From the NCBI GenBank assembly GCA_031422295.1, contig JANOQM010000099.1:1-64000 (forward strand): a stretch of DNA of 64,000 bases, given 5' to 3'. Origin of the DNA: JANOMH01 sp031422295 (GTDB lineage: Bacteria > Pseudomonadota > Alphaproteobacteria > Rhodobacterales > Rhodobacteraceae). Shown one piece after another: positions 17,303 to 26,357 of this stretch; position 1 is the stretch's first letter; every line of letters starts with the position of its first letter. The notes below the pieces were generated by a model. It ran no database searches and was not told the origin of the DNA. It saw nothing but the letters and a program-made list of their open reading frames with translations. A program made the translations under genes and the position numbers.

Positions 17303-18211
17303 TCAGGGTGAATAGAGCTTGAGCTTGCCCGTGCGACCGCCTGCAGCATCCGGCACCTTGACGTTCCACGCCAATCCAATGGCGGCGAGCCCACGAATGA
17401 CCCACCAGCCGGGGTCGATTTGCCCGCTATGATGACCCATCCGCGCCGACCGGGGGAAAGCGTGATGATTGTTGTGCCAACTTTCACCGAATGTAATCAC
17501 GGCCAGCCGAGGCAAGTTTCGCCCATCAACGGCGATCCCTTCCAAAACGAACGGGCGCTCTCCATGGGTGTGCGCAAAGTGGACCGTGCACCAGTGACCC
17601 GTCAGGGATACGACGATGCGCAACGATACGCCCCAGAACACGAACCCCCAACCGCCGACCAGATACAGCGCGATTGCCAACGGAAGTTGCTGCCAACGCC
17701 AGGTGCGCTCCAACCCTTGATAGAAACGGTCGTTCAACACGAGTTCTTCGATGGTCAAGGTCGGCGGGCGTGACAGAATCTGCTCGCAATGCATCTGCCA
17801 GAAGGCATCGCGCCAGAACCCGACATCATGCTTGGCAAAGGAATGGCAATCCGGCTGGTTTTGCTGCCAGTCGCGAATTTCATGGATACGGAACATGCCG
17901 ATAGGGCCCGCCATGCCAACCAGCGCACCCATGTACACCAGCAAATGTTCCAGCCAAAGCCGCGTTTCAAAAGAGCGATGGATAAGCAGACGGTGCATCC
18001 CTACCGAATGGCCAAGACAAATCGTCAGAAACATCAGGCCGAAAAATACAGCTACCGCAGGCCAAGAAAACCAGTAAATCCCACCCGCCAGGCCGCCGAT
18101 AAGGTGAACCGTGAACCACAAGGATTTGGATCGGGCCCACACTACCTCGCCATCAATGGCGGACGTATCCTGCCCCGGTGTAACTCGGTCAGTCGCAACA
18201 AGAGCAGTCAT
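17303..18211 (-). CDS. Fatty-acid desaturase (acyl-CoA/delta-9 type)
   Basis: 302 residues from MTALVATDRV at 18211. Several hydrophobic segments and the histidine clusters of integral-membrane di-iron desaturases are visible: GHSVGMHRLLIHRSFE (HxxxxH type), a His/Asp-rich stretch after FRIHEIRDWQQNQPDCH, HFAHTHGE and the C-terminal SWHNNHHAFP (HxxHH). Such enzymes place a double bond in membrane acyl chains, often in response to cold. It follows ftsK by about 37 bp on the same strand. The frame is open further upstream but only as an overlap of ftsK. It is flanked by the FtsK tail and an FtsK-tail relic. Confidence 0.88.
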   Translation of the reverse strand: MTALVATDRVTPGQDTSAIDGEVVWARSKSLWFTVHLIGGLAGGIYWFSWPAVAVFFGLMFLTICLGHSVGMHRLLIHRSFETRLWLEHLLVYMGALVGMAGPIGMFRIHEIRDWQQNQPDCHSFAKHDVGFWRDAFWQMHCEQILSRPPTLTIEELVLNDRFYQGLERTWRWQQLPLAIALYLVGGWGFVFWGVSLRIVVSLTGHWCTVHFAHTHGERPFVLEGIAVDGRNLPRLAVITFGESWHNNHHAFPRSARMGHHSGQIDPGWWVIRGLAAIGLAWNVKVPDAAGGRTGKLKLYSP

Positions 18212-18248
18212 ATGGTACCTCTCACTCGGTTGACCAATCCGCCCCCCC

Positions 18249-21200
18249 TCAATGCATCTCCGGCACCAAAATCTCCCGTTTCCCCACATGGTTCGCCGGG
18301 GTAACAATCCCCTGATCCTCCATCTGCTCGACCAGCCGGGCCGCTTTGTTATACCCAATTGCCAGCTTGCGCTGGATATAGCTGGTCGAACATTTGCGGT
18401 CCTTGGCGACGATCTGCACTGCCATGTCATACAAGGCGTCCTCGGTCTCGGACCCCGACCCAAGCCCCAGTACCTGATCAATCTCGCTACCCTGGTCATC
18501 ATCCGGGCCCTCAACCACACCGGACATATATTCGGGCGGGCCAAAGCCCTTCAGGTGGTTCACGATCTCTTCGACCTCTTCATCCGAACAGAACGGGCCA
18601 TGGATACGGGTAATCTTGGACCCGCCCGCCATATACAACATATCGCCCATGCCCAGCAGTTGCTCGGCCCCCTGCTCGCCCAGAATCGTGCGGCTGTCGA
18701 TTTTCGACGTCACCTGAAACGATATCCGGGTCGGAAAGTTCGCCTTGATCGTGCCGGTGATCACATCGACCGACGGGCGCTGCGTGGCCATGATCAGGTG
18801 AATGCCCGATGCGCGGGCCATCTGCGCCAGACGCTGAATGCAGGCCTCAATCTCTTTACCCGCCACCATCATCAGATCGGCCATTTCGTCAACGATCACC
18901 ACGATATAGGGCAGAACCACGGGCAGGGTTTCTTCGGTTTCAAAGATCGGCTCACCGGTGTCATCGTCAAAGCCGGTCTGCACCGTGCGGCTGAACATCT
19001 CGCCTTTGGCCAGTGCTTCACGCACCCGGCCATTATAGCCTTCGATATTGCGGACGCCGGTTTTCGACATCTTGCGATAGCGCTCCTCCATTTCGCCCAC
19101 GGTCCATTTCAGGGCCACAACCGCCTTTTTAGGGTCGGTCACAACCGGGGACAGCAGACGCGGGATGCCGTCATAGACGGACAGTTCCAGCATTTTCGGA
19201 TCGATCATGATCATCCGGCATTCTTCGGGTGTCAGTTTATACAGCAGCGACAGGATCATCGTGTTGATCGCTACCGATTTACCCGACCCGGTGGTGCCCG
19301 CAATCAGCAGGTGGGGCATCTTGGCCAGGTTGGCAATCACCGGCTCGCCGCCGATATCTTTACCCAAGGCGAGGGGCAGGCGCATCGACGAGTCGCCAAA
19401 ATCACGGGCCGAGATAATCTCGCGCAGCACCACCTTTTCACGCATCGCATTGGGCAATTCGATGCCAATCACGGTGCGGCCCGGCACGGTCGAGACGCGG
19501 GCGGACAGGGCGGACATAGAGCGGGCAATATCGTCGGACAGGCCAATAACACGTGACGCTTTCAGCCCCGGCGCGGGTTCCAGTTCATACATCGTGACCA
19601 CAGGGCCGGGGCGAACGCTCGTGATCTCGCCCTTAACGCCATAATCATCCAAGACCGCCTCCAGCATCCGGGCGTTTTGTTCCAGCGCGTCATCCGACAG
19701 ATGATGGCGCTGAATTTCGACCGGATTGGTCAGCAGGGACAGCGGCGGATATTCGTATTTGGCATATTTATCCTCAAGTGGCAGTTTGGGCTGGGCCTCA
19801 GACATGGCCCGGGCCGATGGCTGCGGCGACCGGCGGGCAATATGCTGCACCACTTTGCGCGGCTCTGGCATTGGAATGATCGGGCGGCTGTCGGGCATCA
19901 GCGGCGCAGTATCTTGCCACACCTGATCCTGATCCAGCAAATCATCCTCGTCCCAATCGGCCTGCAGAGGTTCAGCAATCGGTGGCAATGAAACCGCAGG
20001 CATGGTGACTGGCACCCCGCCTCTGGGTGTCAGATTGAGCAGCAGCGGCTTGGGTCCGGCGGGCCGGGTCATTTGCGGCTCGATCCGGGGGGCCACGGCA
20101 CCACGGGTCCGGCTGCGGATCGCATCGCTGATTTTGGCACGGATACGGTCATCGTCATAGGCGGGCACTTCGGCGTCAAAATCGGGGGCCTCAACCAGCT
20201 CGGCATCGGGCATCACCCGCAGCTCTTCGCGCTTAAGCAGCCCGGCAAGAAACCCAACCCGTTGCGGCGCGGGTTCATTGTGGCGGGGCGGGGCGGCCAG
20301 CGGGGCCGGTTGCGGCACCGATTGCGCGGCACCATAGGACATGGCGGGCGGCATGGTATGGCCAGAATTCGGACGGGCGGTTTGCGATGGTGCAGCGGCC
20401 GACATATCGCGCGGCGCGGTGGGCCGGGCAATCGGCATGGCCGGATTGGCGCGGACAACGGCGGCAACGCGCTGTGTTTGGGTCATCGCCGGAATGGCAC
20501 GCAGTGCGGCGGCATCAGCCTCGGCCAAGGCGCGGTCAGTGCGGCCTTGCTCGCGGCGGGCCTCAATCGTGGTCTGTACCCTGGCGCGGGCGATCTGGGC
20601 TGCATACAGCGTCACCGCGGCGCTACGCCCCAGAACTCTCAGCAATACCTCATAGGACAGGACCAGCCCGACCAAAGTATAGCGCCAGCCCCGGCGCAAT
20701 TCGGCGCTGGTAAAGCCCAGCACGAAACTGCCCAGCGCCAGCATCCCGACCCCGGTCAGCACAGACAGCAGCTTTGCGCCAATCCCTGCGCCCAGCGGCA
20801 GGGCAGTAAGGATCATACTTAGCACCGTATCGCCGAACAGCCCGCCCATCCCAAACGCATGTGGCCAGCCCGCAATCTGCGGCAGAGTTGCGGCATAGAC
20901 AGCACCCAGCGCCACGGCGATCGGGGCAAACACGACACGGCCCATGGCCCGGTCCTGCCCGTAATGCGTGGCCATGCGCGCGCCCCAGACCAACAGGACC
21001 AGCGGAATCATCCACGCGCCCCGGCCCACAATCATGAACAGCGGATGCGCCAGGGATGCGCCAAACCGACCCATCCAGTTTTGCACCGGGGCATCCGTGG
21101 CCAGCATCCAGTTTGGGTCATCGGGGGAATACGTGCCGATCATCAGCCCGGCCATGACCCCCAACACGATCAGGCCAATCCCCAGCAACTCGCGCCCCCG

Positions 21201-21266
21201 CTTTTCAATCGCGGCTTGCGTGGTGCTGTCCAACAGGGGGTCGCGTCCGCGTGTCTGATAGGCCAT
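18249..21266 (-). CDS. ftsK: DNA translocase FtsK
   Basis: 1005 residues from MAYQTRGRDP. The N-terminal about 200 residues hold four or so membrane helices (LIVLGVMAGLMIGTYSPDDP, MIPLVLLVWG, LTGVGMLALGSFVLGF). A proline/alanine-rich linker runs to about residue 480. The RecA-like motor has Walker A GTTGSGKS and the Walker-B-like IVVIVDEMADLMM, and a gamma winged-helix domain that reads KOPS sequences ends the protein (YIQRKLAIGYNKAARLVEQM). FtsK couples septation with chromosome dimer resolution. The gene starts 10 bp after dapC-like and is followed by the desaturase instead of the usual lolA. Confidence 0.96.
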   Translation of the reverse strand: MAYQTRGRDPLLDSTTQAAIEKRGRELLGIGLIVLGVMAGLMIGTYSPDDPNWMLATDAPVQNWMGRFGASLAHPLFMIVGRGAWMIPLVLLVWGARMATHYGQDRAMGRVVFAPIAVALGAVYAATLPQIAGWPHAFGMGGLFGDTVLSMILTALPLGAGIGAKLLSVLTGVGMLALGSFVLGFTSAELRRGWRYTLVGLVLSYEVLLRVLGRSAAVTLYAAQIARARVQTTIEARREQGRTDRALAEADAAALRAIPAMTQTQRVAAVVRANPAMPIARPTAPRDMSAAAPSQTARPNSGHTMPPAMSYGAAQSVPQPAPLAAPPRHNEPAPQRVGFLAGLLKREELRVMPDAELVEAPDFDAEVPAYDDDRIRAKISDAIRSRTRGAVAPRIEPQMTRPAGPKPLLLNLTPRGGVPVTMPAVSLPPIAEPLQADWDEDDLLDQDQVWQDTAPLMPDSRPIIPMPEPRKVVQHIARRSPQPSARAMSEAQPKLPLEDKYAKYEYPPLSLLTNPVEIQRHHLSDDALEQNARMLEAVLDDYGVKGEITSVRPGPVVTMYELEPAPGLKASRVIGLSDDIARSMSALSARVSTVPGRTVIGIELPNAMREKVVLREIISARDFGDSSMRLPLALGKDIGGEPVIANLAKMPHLLIAGTTGSGKSVAINTMILSLLYKLTPEECRMIMIDPKMLELSVYDGIPRLLSPVVTDPKKAVVALKWTVGEMEERYRKMSKTGVRNIEGYNGRVREALAKGEMFSRTVQTGFDDDTGEPIFETEETLPVVLPYIVVIVDEMADLMMVAGKEIEACIQRLAQMARASGIHLIMATQRPSVDVITGTIKANFPTRISFQVTSKIDSRTILGEQGAEQLLGMGDMLYMAGGSKITRIHGPFCSDEEVEEIVNHLKGFGPPEYMSGVVEGPDDDQGSEIDQVLGLGSGSETEDALYDMAVQIVAKDRKCSTSYIQRKLAIGYNKAARLVEQMEDQGIVTPANHVGKREILVPEMH

Positions 21267-21276
21267 CTTGTCCCTC

Positions 21277-22458
21277 TTACTTATACAAACAGTCGCACAG
21301 CATCGTGAGTGCGCGCTGCATATCTTGTGTTGGGGCCACCATGGCGACCCTGATAAATCCATGTCCGGGGTTGTCCGGCCCTTTGCCACGGCCCAGATAC
21401 GACCCGGGCAGAACCCGCACGCCGGTCTGTTGCCAAAGGCTGAGTGCCGCCTGTTCGCCATCCGGCACCGGCAGCCACAGGAAAAACCCGGCAGGTGGCG
21501 GCGCATAGCCCGGCACATCGGCCAGCACCGTATCCGCGATCCGGTATTTTTGCTGATAGATTGCCCGGCTTTCGGTCACATGGGTTTCATCCGCCCAGAC
21601 CTTTTCAGCGACCCGTTGCAGCGGCAGCGGCAAAGGGGCCCCGGCATAGTTGCGCAAGGTCCGCATCGCGGCAATTGATTTCGGCCCGCCCGCTGCAAAT
21701 CCCGACCGCAGCCCCGGCAGGTTCGACCGTTTGGACAGCGAATGGAACACCATGACCCGTTCGGGGTCGGCCCCCATTTCGGCGGCAATCTGCAGCGCCC
21801 CGACCGGGGCCCGATCGCGCCAAATCTCGGAATAGCATTCATCGGCGAAAATTCGGAAATCGTGTTTCTCGGCCAATGTGATCAGATCACGCCAATAATC
21901 GGCGCTTGCCACAGCCCCCTGCGGGTTCGCCGGAGAGCAGATATAGACGATAGAAGTGCGGTTTAGAATACCTGCAGGAACTTCGCTAAAAACTGGCAGA
22001 TGCCCTGTCTCGGCCGATGTTGTGAGGTAGACCGGCTCGGCCCCAACGGCCAGTGCTGCCACTGCATAGACCTGATAAAACGGGTTCGGCATCAGGATCA
22101 CCGGGCGCTGGCCGTGCTTGGCTTCGGGGCACAAAGCCATCGCTGCATTATACAATCCTTCGCGCGTTCCGTTCAGCGCGATCAGATTTTCTGGCTGTAT
22201 TTCAATGCCATAGCGCCGTTTGACCCAGCCGCAAATCGCATCCAGCAACGCAGGCGTGCCTTCATTCGGCGGATATTTTCCAAATTCTTCAATATGTTTC
22301 GCCAAAACAGCGCCAACCCAATCGGGGAAAGCATGCTGCGGCTCGCCAATGGTCATGACAATGGGTTCGCCGCCCGGGGCATGGGCGTCAAGCAGCTTCC
22401 GCAAACGCGGAAACGCATAATCCGGTAGGTCCGAAAACCGCTCGGGGAACTGCATCAA
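21277..22458 (-). CDS. dapC: Class I/II aminotransferase, probable succinyldiaminopimelate transaminase
   Basis: 393 residues, fold-type I PLP enzyme. The PLP lysine is in FHSLSKRSNLPGLRSG; other landmarks are NGTREGLYN, CSPANPQGAV, FADECYSEIW and a late GFIRVAMV. The YPPNEGTPALLDAI and FFLWLP phrases match DapC-type enzymes, which convert N-succinyl-2-amino-6-ketopimelate to succinyl-diaminopimelate. dapD (52.9 kb) and dapE (58.6 kb) are also in this window, which fits the succinylase branch. The gene lies 10 bp upstream of ftsK on the same strand. Confidence 0.85.
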   Translation of the reverse strand: MMQFPERFSDLPDYAFPRLRKLLDAHAPGGEPIVMTIGEPQHAFPDWVGAVLAKHIEEFGKYPPNEGTPALLDAICGWVKRRYGIEIQPENLIALNGTREGLYNAAMALCPEAKHGQRPVILMPNPFYQVYAVAALAVGAEPVYLTTSAETGHLPVFSEVPAGILNRTSIVYICSPANPQGAVASADYWRDLITLAEKHDFRIFADECYSEIWRDRAPVGALQIAAEMGADPERVMVFHSLSKRSNLPGLRSGFAAGGPKSIAAMRTLRNYAGAPLPLPLQRVAEKVWADETHVTESRAIYQQKYRIADTVLADVPGYAPPPAGFFLWLPVPDGEQAALSLWQQTGVRVLPGSYLGRGKGPDNPGHGFIRVAMVAPTQDMQRALTMLCDCLYK

Positions 22459-22584
22459 TGCCTCATACCGGGGTCATGAACGCCCCGTTGGGTTTAAACT
22501 AGCGCCGCACAGGCCGGTATGTCCAGAAAAACCCAAGCCTTTCAGCGGGGTTCAGCCCCATCCCTGTGGCATTTAGGCCGCCGA

Positions 22585-23910
22585 CTAAGCCAGCGCCAGC
22601 TCTGCCGCCGCACCCAGCCGCAACAACCGCCCATCGCTGCCCGGCGAGGTATTGAACATGATCCCGCAGGACGACGTTCCGGTGGGCAAAGTCAGCGACG
22701 CGAGCCCCAGCAGATTACCGATCCTTGTATTGCGCAAGGCGATCAGATTGACCGATTTATAATACGCATCATCGCTGGCCAGCCGGGCCAGATTAGGCGG
22801 CAAAATCGCCGAAGTTGGCATGATAACAGCATCATAGCCAGCAGTCAGCGCCAGATATTCACGACGTAGAACCCGCAGTCGGTTCCAGGCCGCAATGAAA
22901 TCGGCGGCCAAAACGCTGCTGCCCATCCGCACCCGCTCCAGTATCTGCGGATACATCTTTTGTGGGGCAGCCTCGATGATCTCGCGCCACCAGCCATAGG
23001 CCTCGGGTGCATACAAACTGGCCGTCAAGGCCAGTGCTTCGGTGACCTGGGACGCCTGCCCATGGCTGATCTTGGCCCCCGCCCGCACCAGCCGGTTGAC
23101 GGCCCCTGCAAAAGCTGCTGCAGGTTCCGCCGCCAGATCGTCCATGGCCACGGTCTCCAGCACCAACAGGCGGGCTCCAGACAGGCTTGCCCCGGTCAAA
23201 TCAGCAGCTTTAGTCCCGTCCAGAGCCGCAAATGCCAAACTTGCATCTTCGACCGACCGGCACAAAGGGCCGACAGTATCAAACGACAGGCACAGCGGCA
23301 AAACCCCGTCCAACGACAACCGCCCATGTGTCGGTTTGAACCCGACCAGATCATTCCAACCTGCCGGTATCCGGATTGATCCGCCGGTATCAGACCCGAT
23401 TGCCAGCGGGGCCAGATTGAACGCGACCGAGGCCGCAGCACCGGACGATGACCCACCGGGCACAGCATCTGCGTCATTCACACACGGCGGCGTGGCGGTG
23501 ATCGGGTTATACCCCAAGCCGGAAAATGCAATCTCGGACATGTGGGTTTTACCCAAACAAATCAGACCCATGGCCGTGGCATTGCGCAAAACAGCGGCGT
23601 CCTGGGTCGGAATACGACCGGCCAGCAGCGCTGTGCCCGCCTCAGTCGCCACCCCGGCGCTGTCATACAAGTCCTTCCACGACGCGGGCACTCCATCCAG
23701 CGGGCCACGCCGCTGCCCGGCCTTGGCGCGCGCACTTGCGGCCGCCGCCTCAGACCGGGCGCGATCATGGGTGACGCGCGCATAAATCCGGTCGCGTAAC
23801 GGGTTGGCGTCAATGGCGGCCAGATAGGTGTCGGTCAAGGCAACCGGGTCAATCTGCCCCGCCCCGATCCCGCGCCCAAGCTCTGCCGCCGTTGCTGTCA
23901 GCCAATCCAT
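22585..23910 (-). CDS. Amidase signature family protein
   Basis: 441 residues. The Ser-cisSer-Lys machinery is visible: Lys in VPASWKDLYDSAG, the serine block GGSSSGAAAS and GSDTGGSIRIPA. FKPTHGRLSLDGVLPL is also typical. It is a GatA-like stand-alone amidase; without gatB and gatC nearby it is more likely a catabolic amide hydrolase than part of the tRNA amidotransferase. The gene is divergent from ubiH (80 bp apart) and upstream of dapC-like on the same strand. Confidence 0.88.
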   Translation of the reverse strand: MDWLTATAAELGRGIGAGQIDPVALTDTYLAAIDANPLRDRIYARVTHDRARSEAAAASARAKAGQRRGPLDGVPASWKDLYDSAGVATEAGTALLAGRIPTQDAAVLRNATAMGLICLGKTHMSEIAFSGLGYNPITATPPCVNDADAVPGGSSSGAAASVAFNLAPLAIGSDTGGSIRIPAGWNDLVGFKPTHGRLSLDGVLPLCLSFDTVGPLCRSVEDASLAFAALDGTKAADLTGASLSGARLLVLETVAMDDLAAEPAAAFAGAVNRLVRAGAKISHGQASQVTEALALTASLYAPEAYGWWREIIEAAPQKMYPQILERVRMGSSVLAADFIAAWNRLRVLRREYLALTAGYDAVIMPTSAILPPNLARLASDDAYYKSVNLIALRNTRIGNLLGLASLTLPTGTSSCGIMFNTSPGSDGRLLRLGAAAELALA

Positions 23911-23990
23911 GCCATTCCCCCCGGTTTGGCCAAAGGGTAGCGGCCAAGGGGCGCATGGACAATCCCGCCCGCGCGACCAATATGAAGGCC

Positions 23991-25208
23991 ATGGTACAAG
24001 ATGCTGATATTCTGATCGTGGGCGGCGGAATGAACGGGCCTGCCTTGGCTTTGGCTTTGGCCCAATCGGGGTTCAGGGTGGTTGTTGTTGACAGCCTGCC
24101 ACTGGATACCCGCGCTGATCCAGGTTTTGACGGGCGGTCTTATGCGCTGGCCCTGACATCCTGTCGGCTGTTGCGGGCTATCGGGGTTTGGGCGGCGGTG
24201 GCTGATCAAGCGCAACCGATGTTGGAAATCAAAGTCACAGACGGGCGGGCCGGTCAGGGGGCCAGCCCGTGGATGCTGCATTTCGACCATGCCGAGATTG
24301 AAGAGGGGCCGATGGGCCATATGATTGAGGACCGGCACCTGCGACGGGCGTTTATGGACGCGATGGCCGGGCAGGATGGGATCACCCATATGGCCGGAGA
24401 AACGGTAGTTTCGCAGGCTGTTACATCTGCCGGGGCCTCGGTGATTTTGGCATCTGGGCGGGTTTTGACCGCCAATCTGTTGATCGGTGCGGACGGGCGC
24501 AGCAGCGGGACAGCCACCCGCGCCGGAATTAAACGGATCGGCTGGGGATACAACCAGACGGCAATTGTCTGCGCCGTGGCCCATGACCTGCCGCATCACG
24601 GCATCGCGCATCAGTTTTTCATGCCCGCCGGGCCGCTGGCGATATTGCCGCTGACCGGGAACCGCTGTTCGGTGGTCTGGAGCGAAAGCAGTGCGCGGGC
24701 GGCACAGGTTATGGCGCTGGATGACCGCAGATTTCTGGACGCATTACGCCCGGCCTTTGGCAGCTTTCTGGGCGAAATCAGCCTAACCGGGGCGCGGTTT
24801 ACCTATCCACTGGGGCTGACTTTGGCGCAAAGTTTTCTGGCCCCGCGGGTGGCACTGGTCGGCGACGCAGCGCATGGCGTGCATCCCCTTGCCGGGCAGG
24901 GCCTGAATGCCGGGCTGCGCGATGTGGCCGCCCTAGCCGATGTGCTAGGCGATGCACGTCGCAGGGGCGAGGATATCGGGTCAGCCCAGACTTTGGCGCG
25001 CTATCAACGGTGGCGGCGGTTCGACACGGCGACTTTGGCAGTGGCAACCGATACGTTTAACCGACTGTTCTCTAACGACAACCCGCTGTTGCGTGCAGCG
25101 CGGGACATTGGCATGGGCGTGGTCAATGCAATCCCGGCCCTACGGCGCGGAGCCATGCGCGAAGCAGCGGGACTCAACGGAGAATTGCCGCGGTTGATGC
25201 GGGACTGA
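23991..25208 (+). CDS. UbiH/UbiF/COQ6-family FAD monooxygenase (ubiquinone biosynthesis)
   Basis: About 405 residues from MVQDADILIVGG; nearby ATGs at 23982 and 23955 are possible alternatives. It has the Rossmann motif GGGMNGPALALAL, the DG-type motif LLIGADGRSSGTA and the second FAD motif GDAAHGVHPLAGQGLNAGLRD. The family hydroxylates the aromatic ring in ubiquinone synthesis. The name UbiH is usual for this neighbourhood but the ring position cannot be told from sequence. Its end overlaps a small convergent gene by 35 bp. Confidence 0.9.
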   Translation: MVQDADILIVGGGMNGPALALALAQSGFRVVVVDSLPLDTRADPGFDGRSYALALTSCRLLRAIGVWAAVADQAQPMLEIKVTDGRAGQGASPWMLHFDHAEIEEGPMGHMIEDRHLRRAFMDAMAGQDGITHMAGETVVSQAVTSAGASVILASGRVLTANLLIGADGRSSGTATRAGIKRIGWGYNQTAIVCAVAHDLPHHGIAHQFFMPAGPLAILPLTGNRCSVVWSESSARAAQVMALDDRRFLDALRPAFGSFLGEISLTGARFTYPLGLTLAQSFLAPRVALVGDAAHGVHPLAGQGLNAGLRDVAALADVLGDARRRGEDIGSAQTLARYQRWRRFDTATLAVATDTFNRLFSNDNPLLRAARDIGMGVVNAIPALRRGAMREAAGLNGELPRLMRD

Positions 25209-25455
25209 TAACCAAAACGGTCTTCGTTACGCGGTCCTCCCAATGTGCGGGATCATTCAGAACCTCCGGCCCCAGCCTGTCACGCAAAAACACTTTCCGT
25301 TTGGACTGCCGCACCTCGACCCGGTTTTCATAGCCGAACAACGGAAACTTCCCGGCCAGGAACCCTTCGCGTAATTCCCTTTCTCGCGCTTCCAGACGAC
25401 GGATATCAACGCGCAGACGGGCTAATTCATCAGCGGGATAAAGATTGGGAATCAT
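25174..25455 (-). CDS. Conserved small protein with coiled-coil-like N-terminus, unknown function
   Basis: 93 residues from MIPNLYPADELARL. A charged helical segment (RLRVDIRRLEARERELREGF) is followed by a short beta-type region (FGYENRVEVRQSKRKVFL) and a polar C-terminus. No enzyme motif is seen. The end overlaps the 3' end of ubiH on the other strand by 35 bp. The charged helix and compositional bias fit a real gene; I know of no defined function. Confidence 0.6.
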   Translation of the reverse strand: MIPNLYPADELARLRVDIRRLEARERELREGFLAGKFPLFGYENRVEVRQSKRKVFLRDRLGPEVLNDPAHWEDRVTKTVLVISPASTAAILR

Positions 25456-25518
25456 GCGCGGCCTCGTCAATATGGACCCCAGCATTCTTTGGCCCTTATG
25501 ACTAACGAACGATTAAGT

Positions 25519-25692
25519 TCATTCCAATCGCCGCGCCTCATCCACCAACATCACCGGAATGCCGCCCCTGATCGGAAACGCGAGCCCAGCCGCCTTGGAC
25601 ACCAATTCCTGTTTTTCGGCATCATAGCCAAGCGGCCCCTGCGTTTGCGGGCAGACCAGCACTTCGATCATATGCGGATCAAATTCGGTCAT
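25519..25692 (-). CDS. Trm112-like zinc-ribbon-derived protein (YcaR family)
   Basis: 57 residues: MTEFDPHMIEVLVCPQTQGP at the start, then LVSKAAGLAFPIRGGIPVML and a VDEARRLE end. This is the pattern of bacterial Trm112/YcaR proteins, although only one of the usual four zinc cysteines (VCP) remains; that is common in proteobacterial versions. In other organisms Trm112 is a partner of methyltransferases. Its ATG overlaps the stop of the Lon-domain gene (ATGA), so the two are translationally coupled. Confidence 0.85.
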   Translation of the reverse strand: MTEFDPHMIEVLVCPQTQGPLGYDAEKQELVSKAAGLAFPIRGGIPVMLVDEARRLE

Positions 25693-26330
25693 TGCATGAC
25701 TTCTTCGCCAGACCCGCCACGCAAGGCAAACTCGATCAAAGTCACCAGTGTTTCGCGCCGGGTAGACAAAGACGGAGCCTCAAGCAGGGCTTGGCGATCC
25801 TCGGGTTCAAACGGGCACAGCATCGACAATGAGTTGATCAGCAACTCATCCTCGGCCTCGCGCAGGCTGTCCCAGTCAGTAGACAGGCCTTGGTCGGCAA
25901 AGAACCGATTCAACTGATCCATGAAAATCTTGCGGTCAAAGCCAGTGTCCTTTTCAACCGGACCAAGATCGCGCTCGAACCCCTGCCAACTGATATCGCA
26001 GCGGCGATAGGGGGCAAAGCCTTCGATCTCTTTACTGACCCGGAACCGGGATTTTCCGGACAGGGTGATCATATACCGGCCATCTTCGGTTTCAGAAAAT
26101 GCGGTAATCCGACCGGCACAGCCAATCGCATGCAACTTTCCCGCCGCCCCCGGCGCATCATAGGGCTGGATCATGCCGATCAATCGGGTCGGCGTTTTTA
26201 ACGCATCTTCGATCATCGCAAGATAGCGCGGCTCGAATATATGCAACGGCAGCCTGGCACGTGGCAGCAACAGTGCCCCGGGCAGTGGAAAGATCGGGAT
26301 TGTATCGGGCAGATCGGTTGATTTTGTCAT
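25689..26330 (-). CDS. Lon N-terminal (LON substrate-binding) domain protein
   Basis: 213 residues with the N-terminal domain of Lon protease alone and no ATPase or peptidase part: IPIFPLPGALLLPRARLPLH, IFEPRYLAMIEDAL, GMIQPY and GCAGRITAFSETEDGRY. Such stand-alone LON-domain proteins are common in alphaproteobacteria; their role is not established. The gene sits between the thioredoxin-TPR gene (27 bp upstream) and the Trm112-like gene (4-bp overlap), an operon of three. Confidence 0.9.
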   Translation of the reverse strand: MTKSTDLPDTIPIFPLPGALLLPRARLPLHIFEPRYLAMIEDALKTPTRLIGMIQPYDAPGAAGKLHAIGCAGRITAFSETEDGRYMITLSGKSRFRVSKEIEGFAPYRRCDISWQGFERDLGPVEKDTGFDRKIFMDQLNRFFADQGLSTDWDSLREAEDELLINSLSMLCPFEPEDRQALLEAPSLSTRRETLVTLIEFALRGGSGEEVMQ

Positions 26331-26357
26331 ATCTTTTGACCTAGCCCGGCTGCGACA

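Noticed and set aside
18252..19556. A 434-residue plus-strand frame within ftsK
   Set aside because: Antisense to conserved FtsK motor motifs; no family resemblance.
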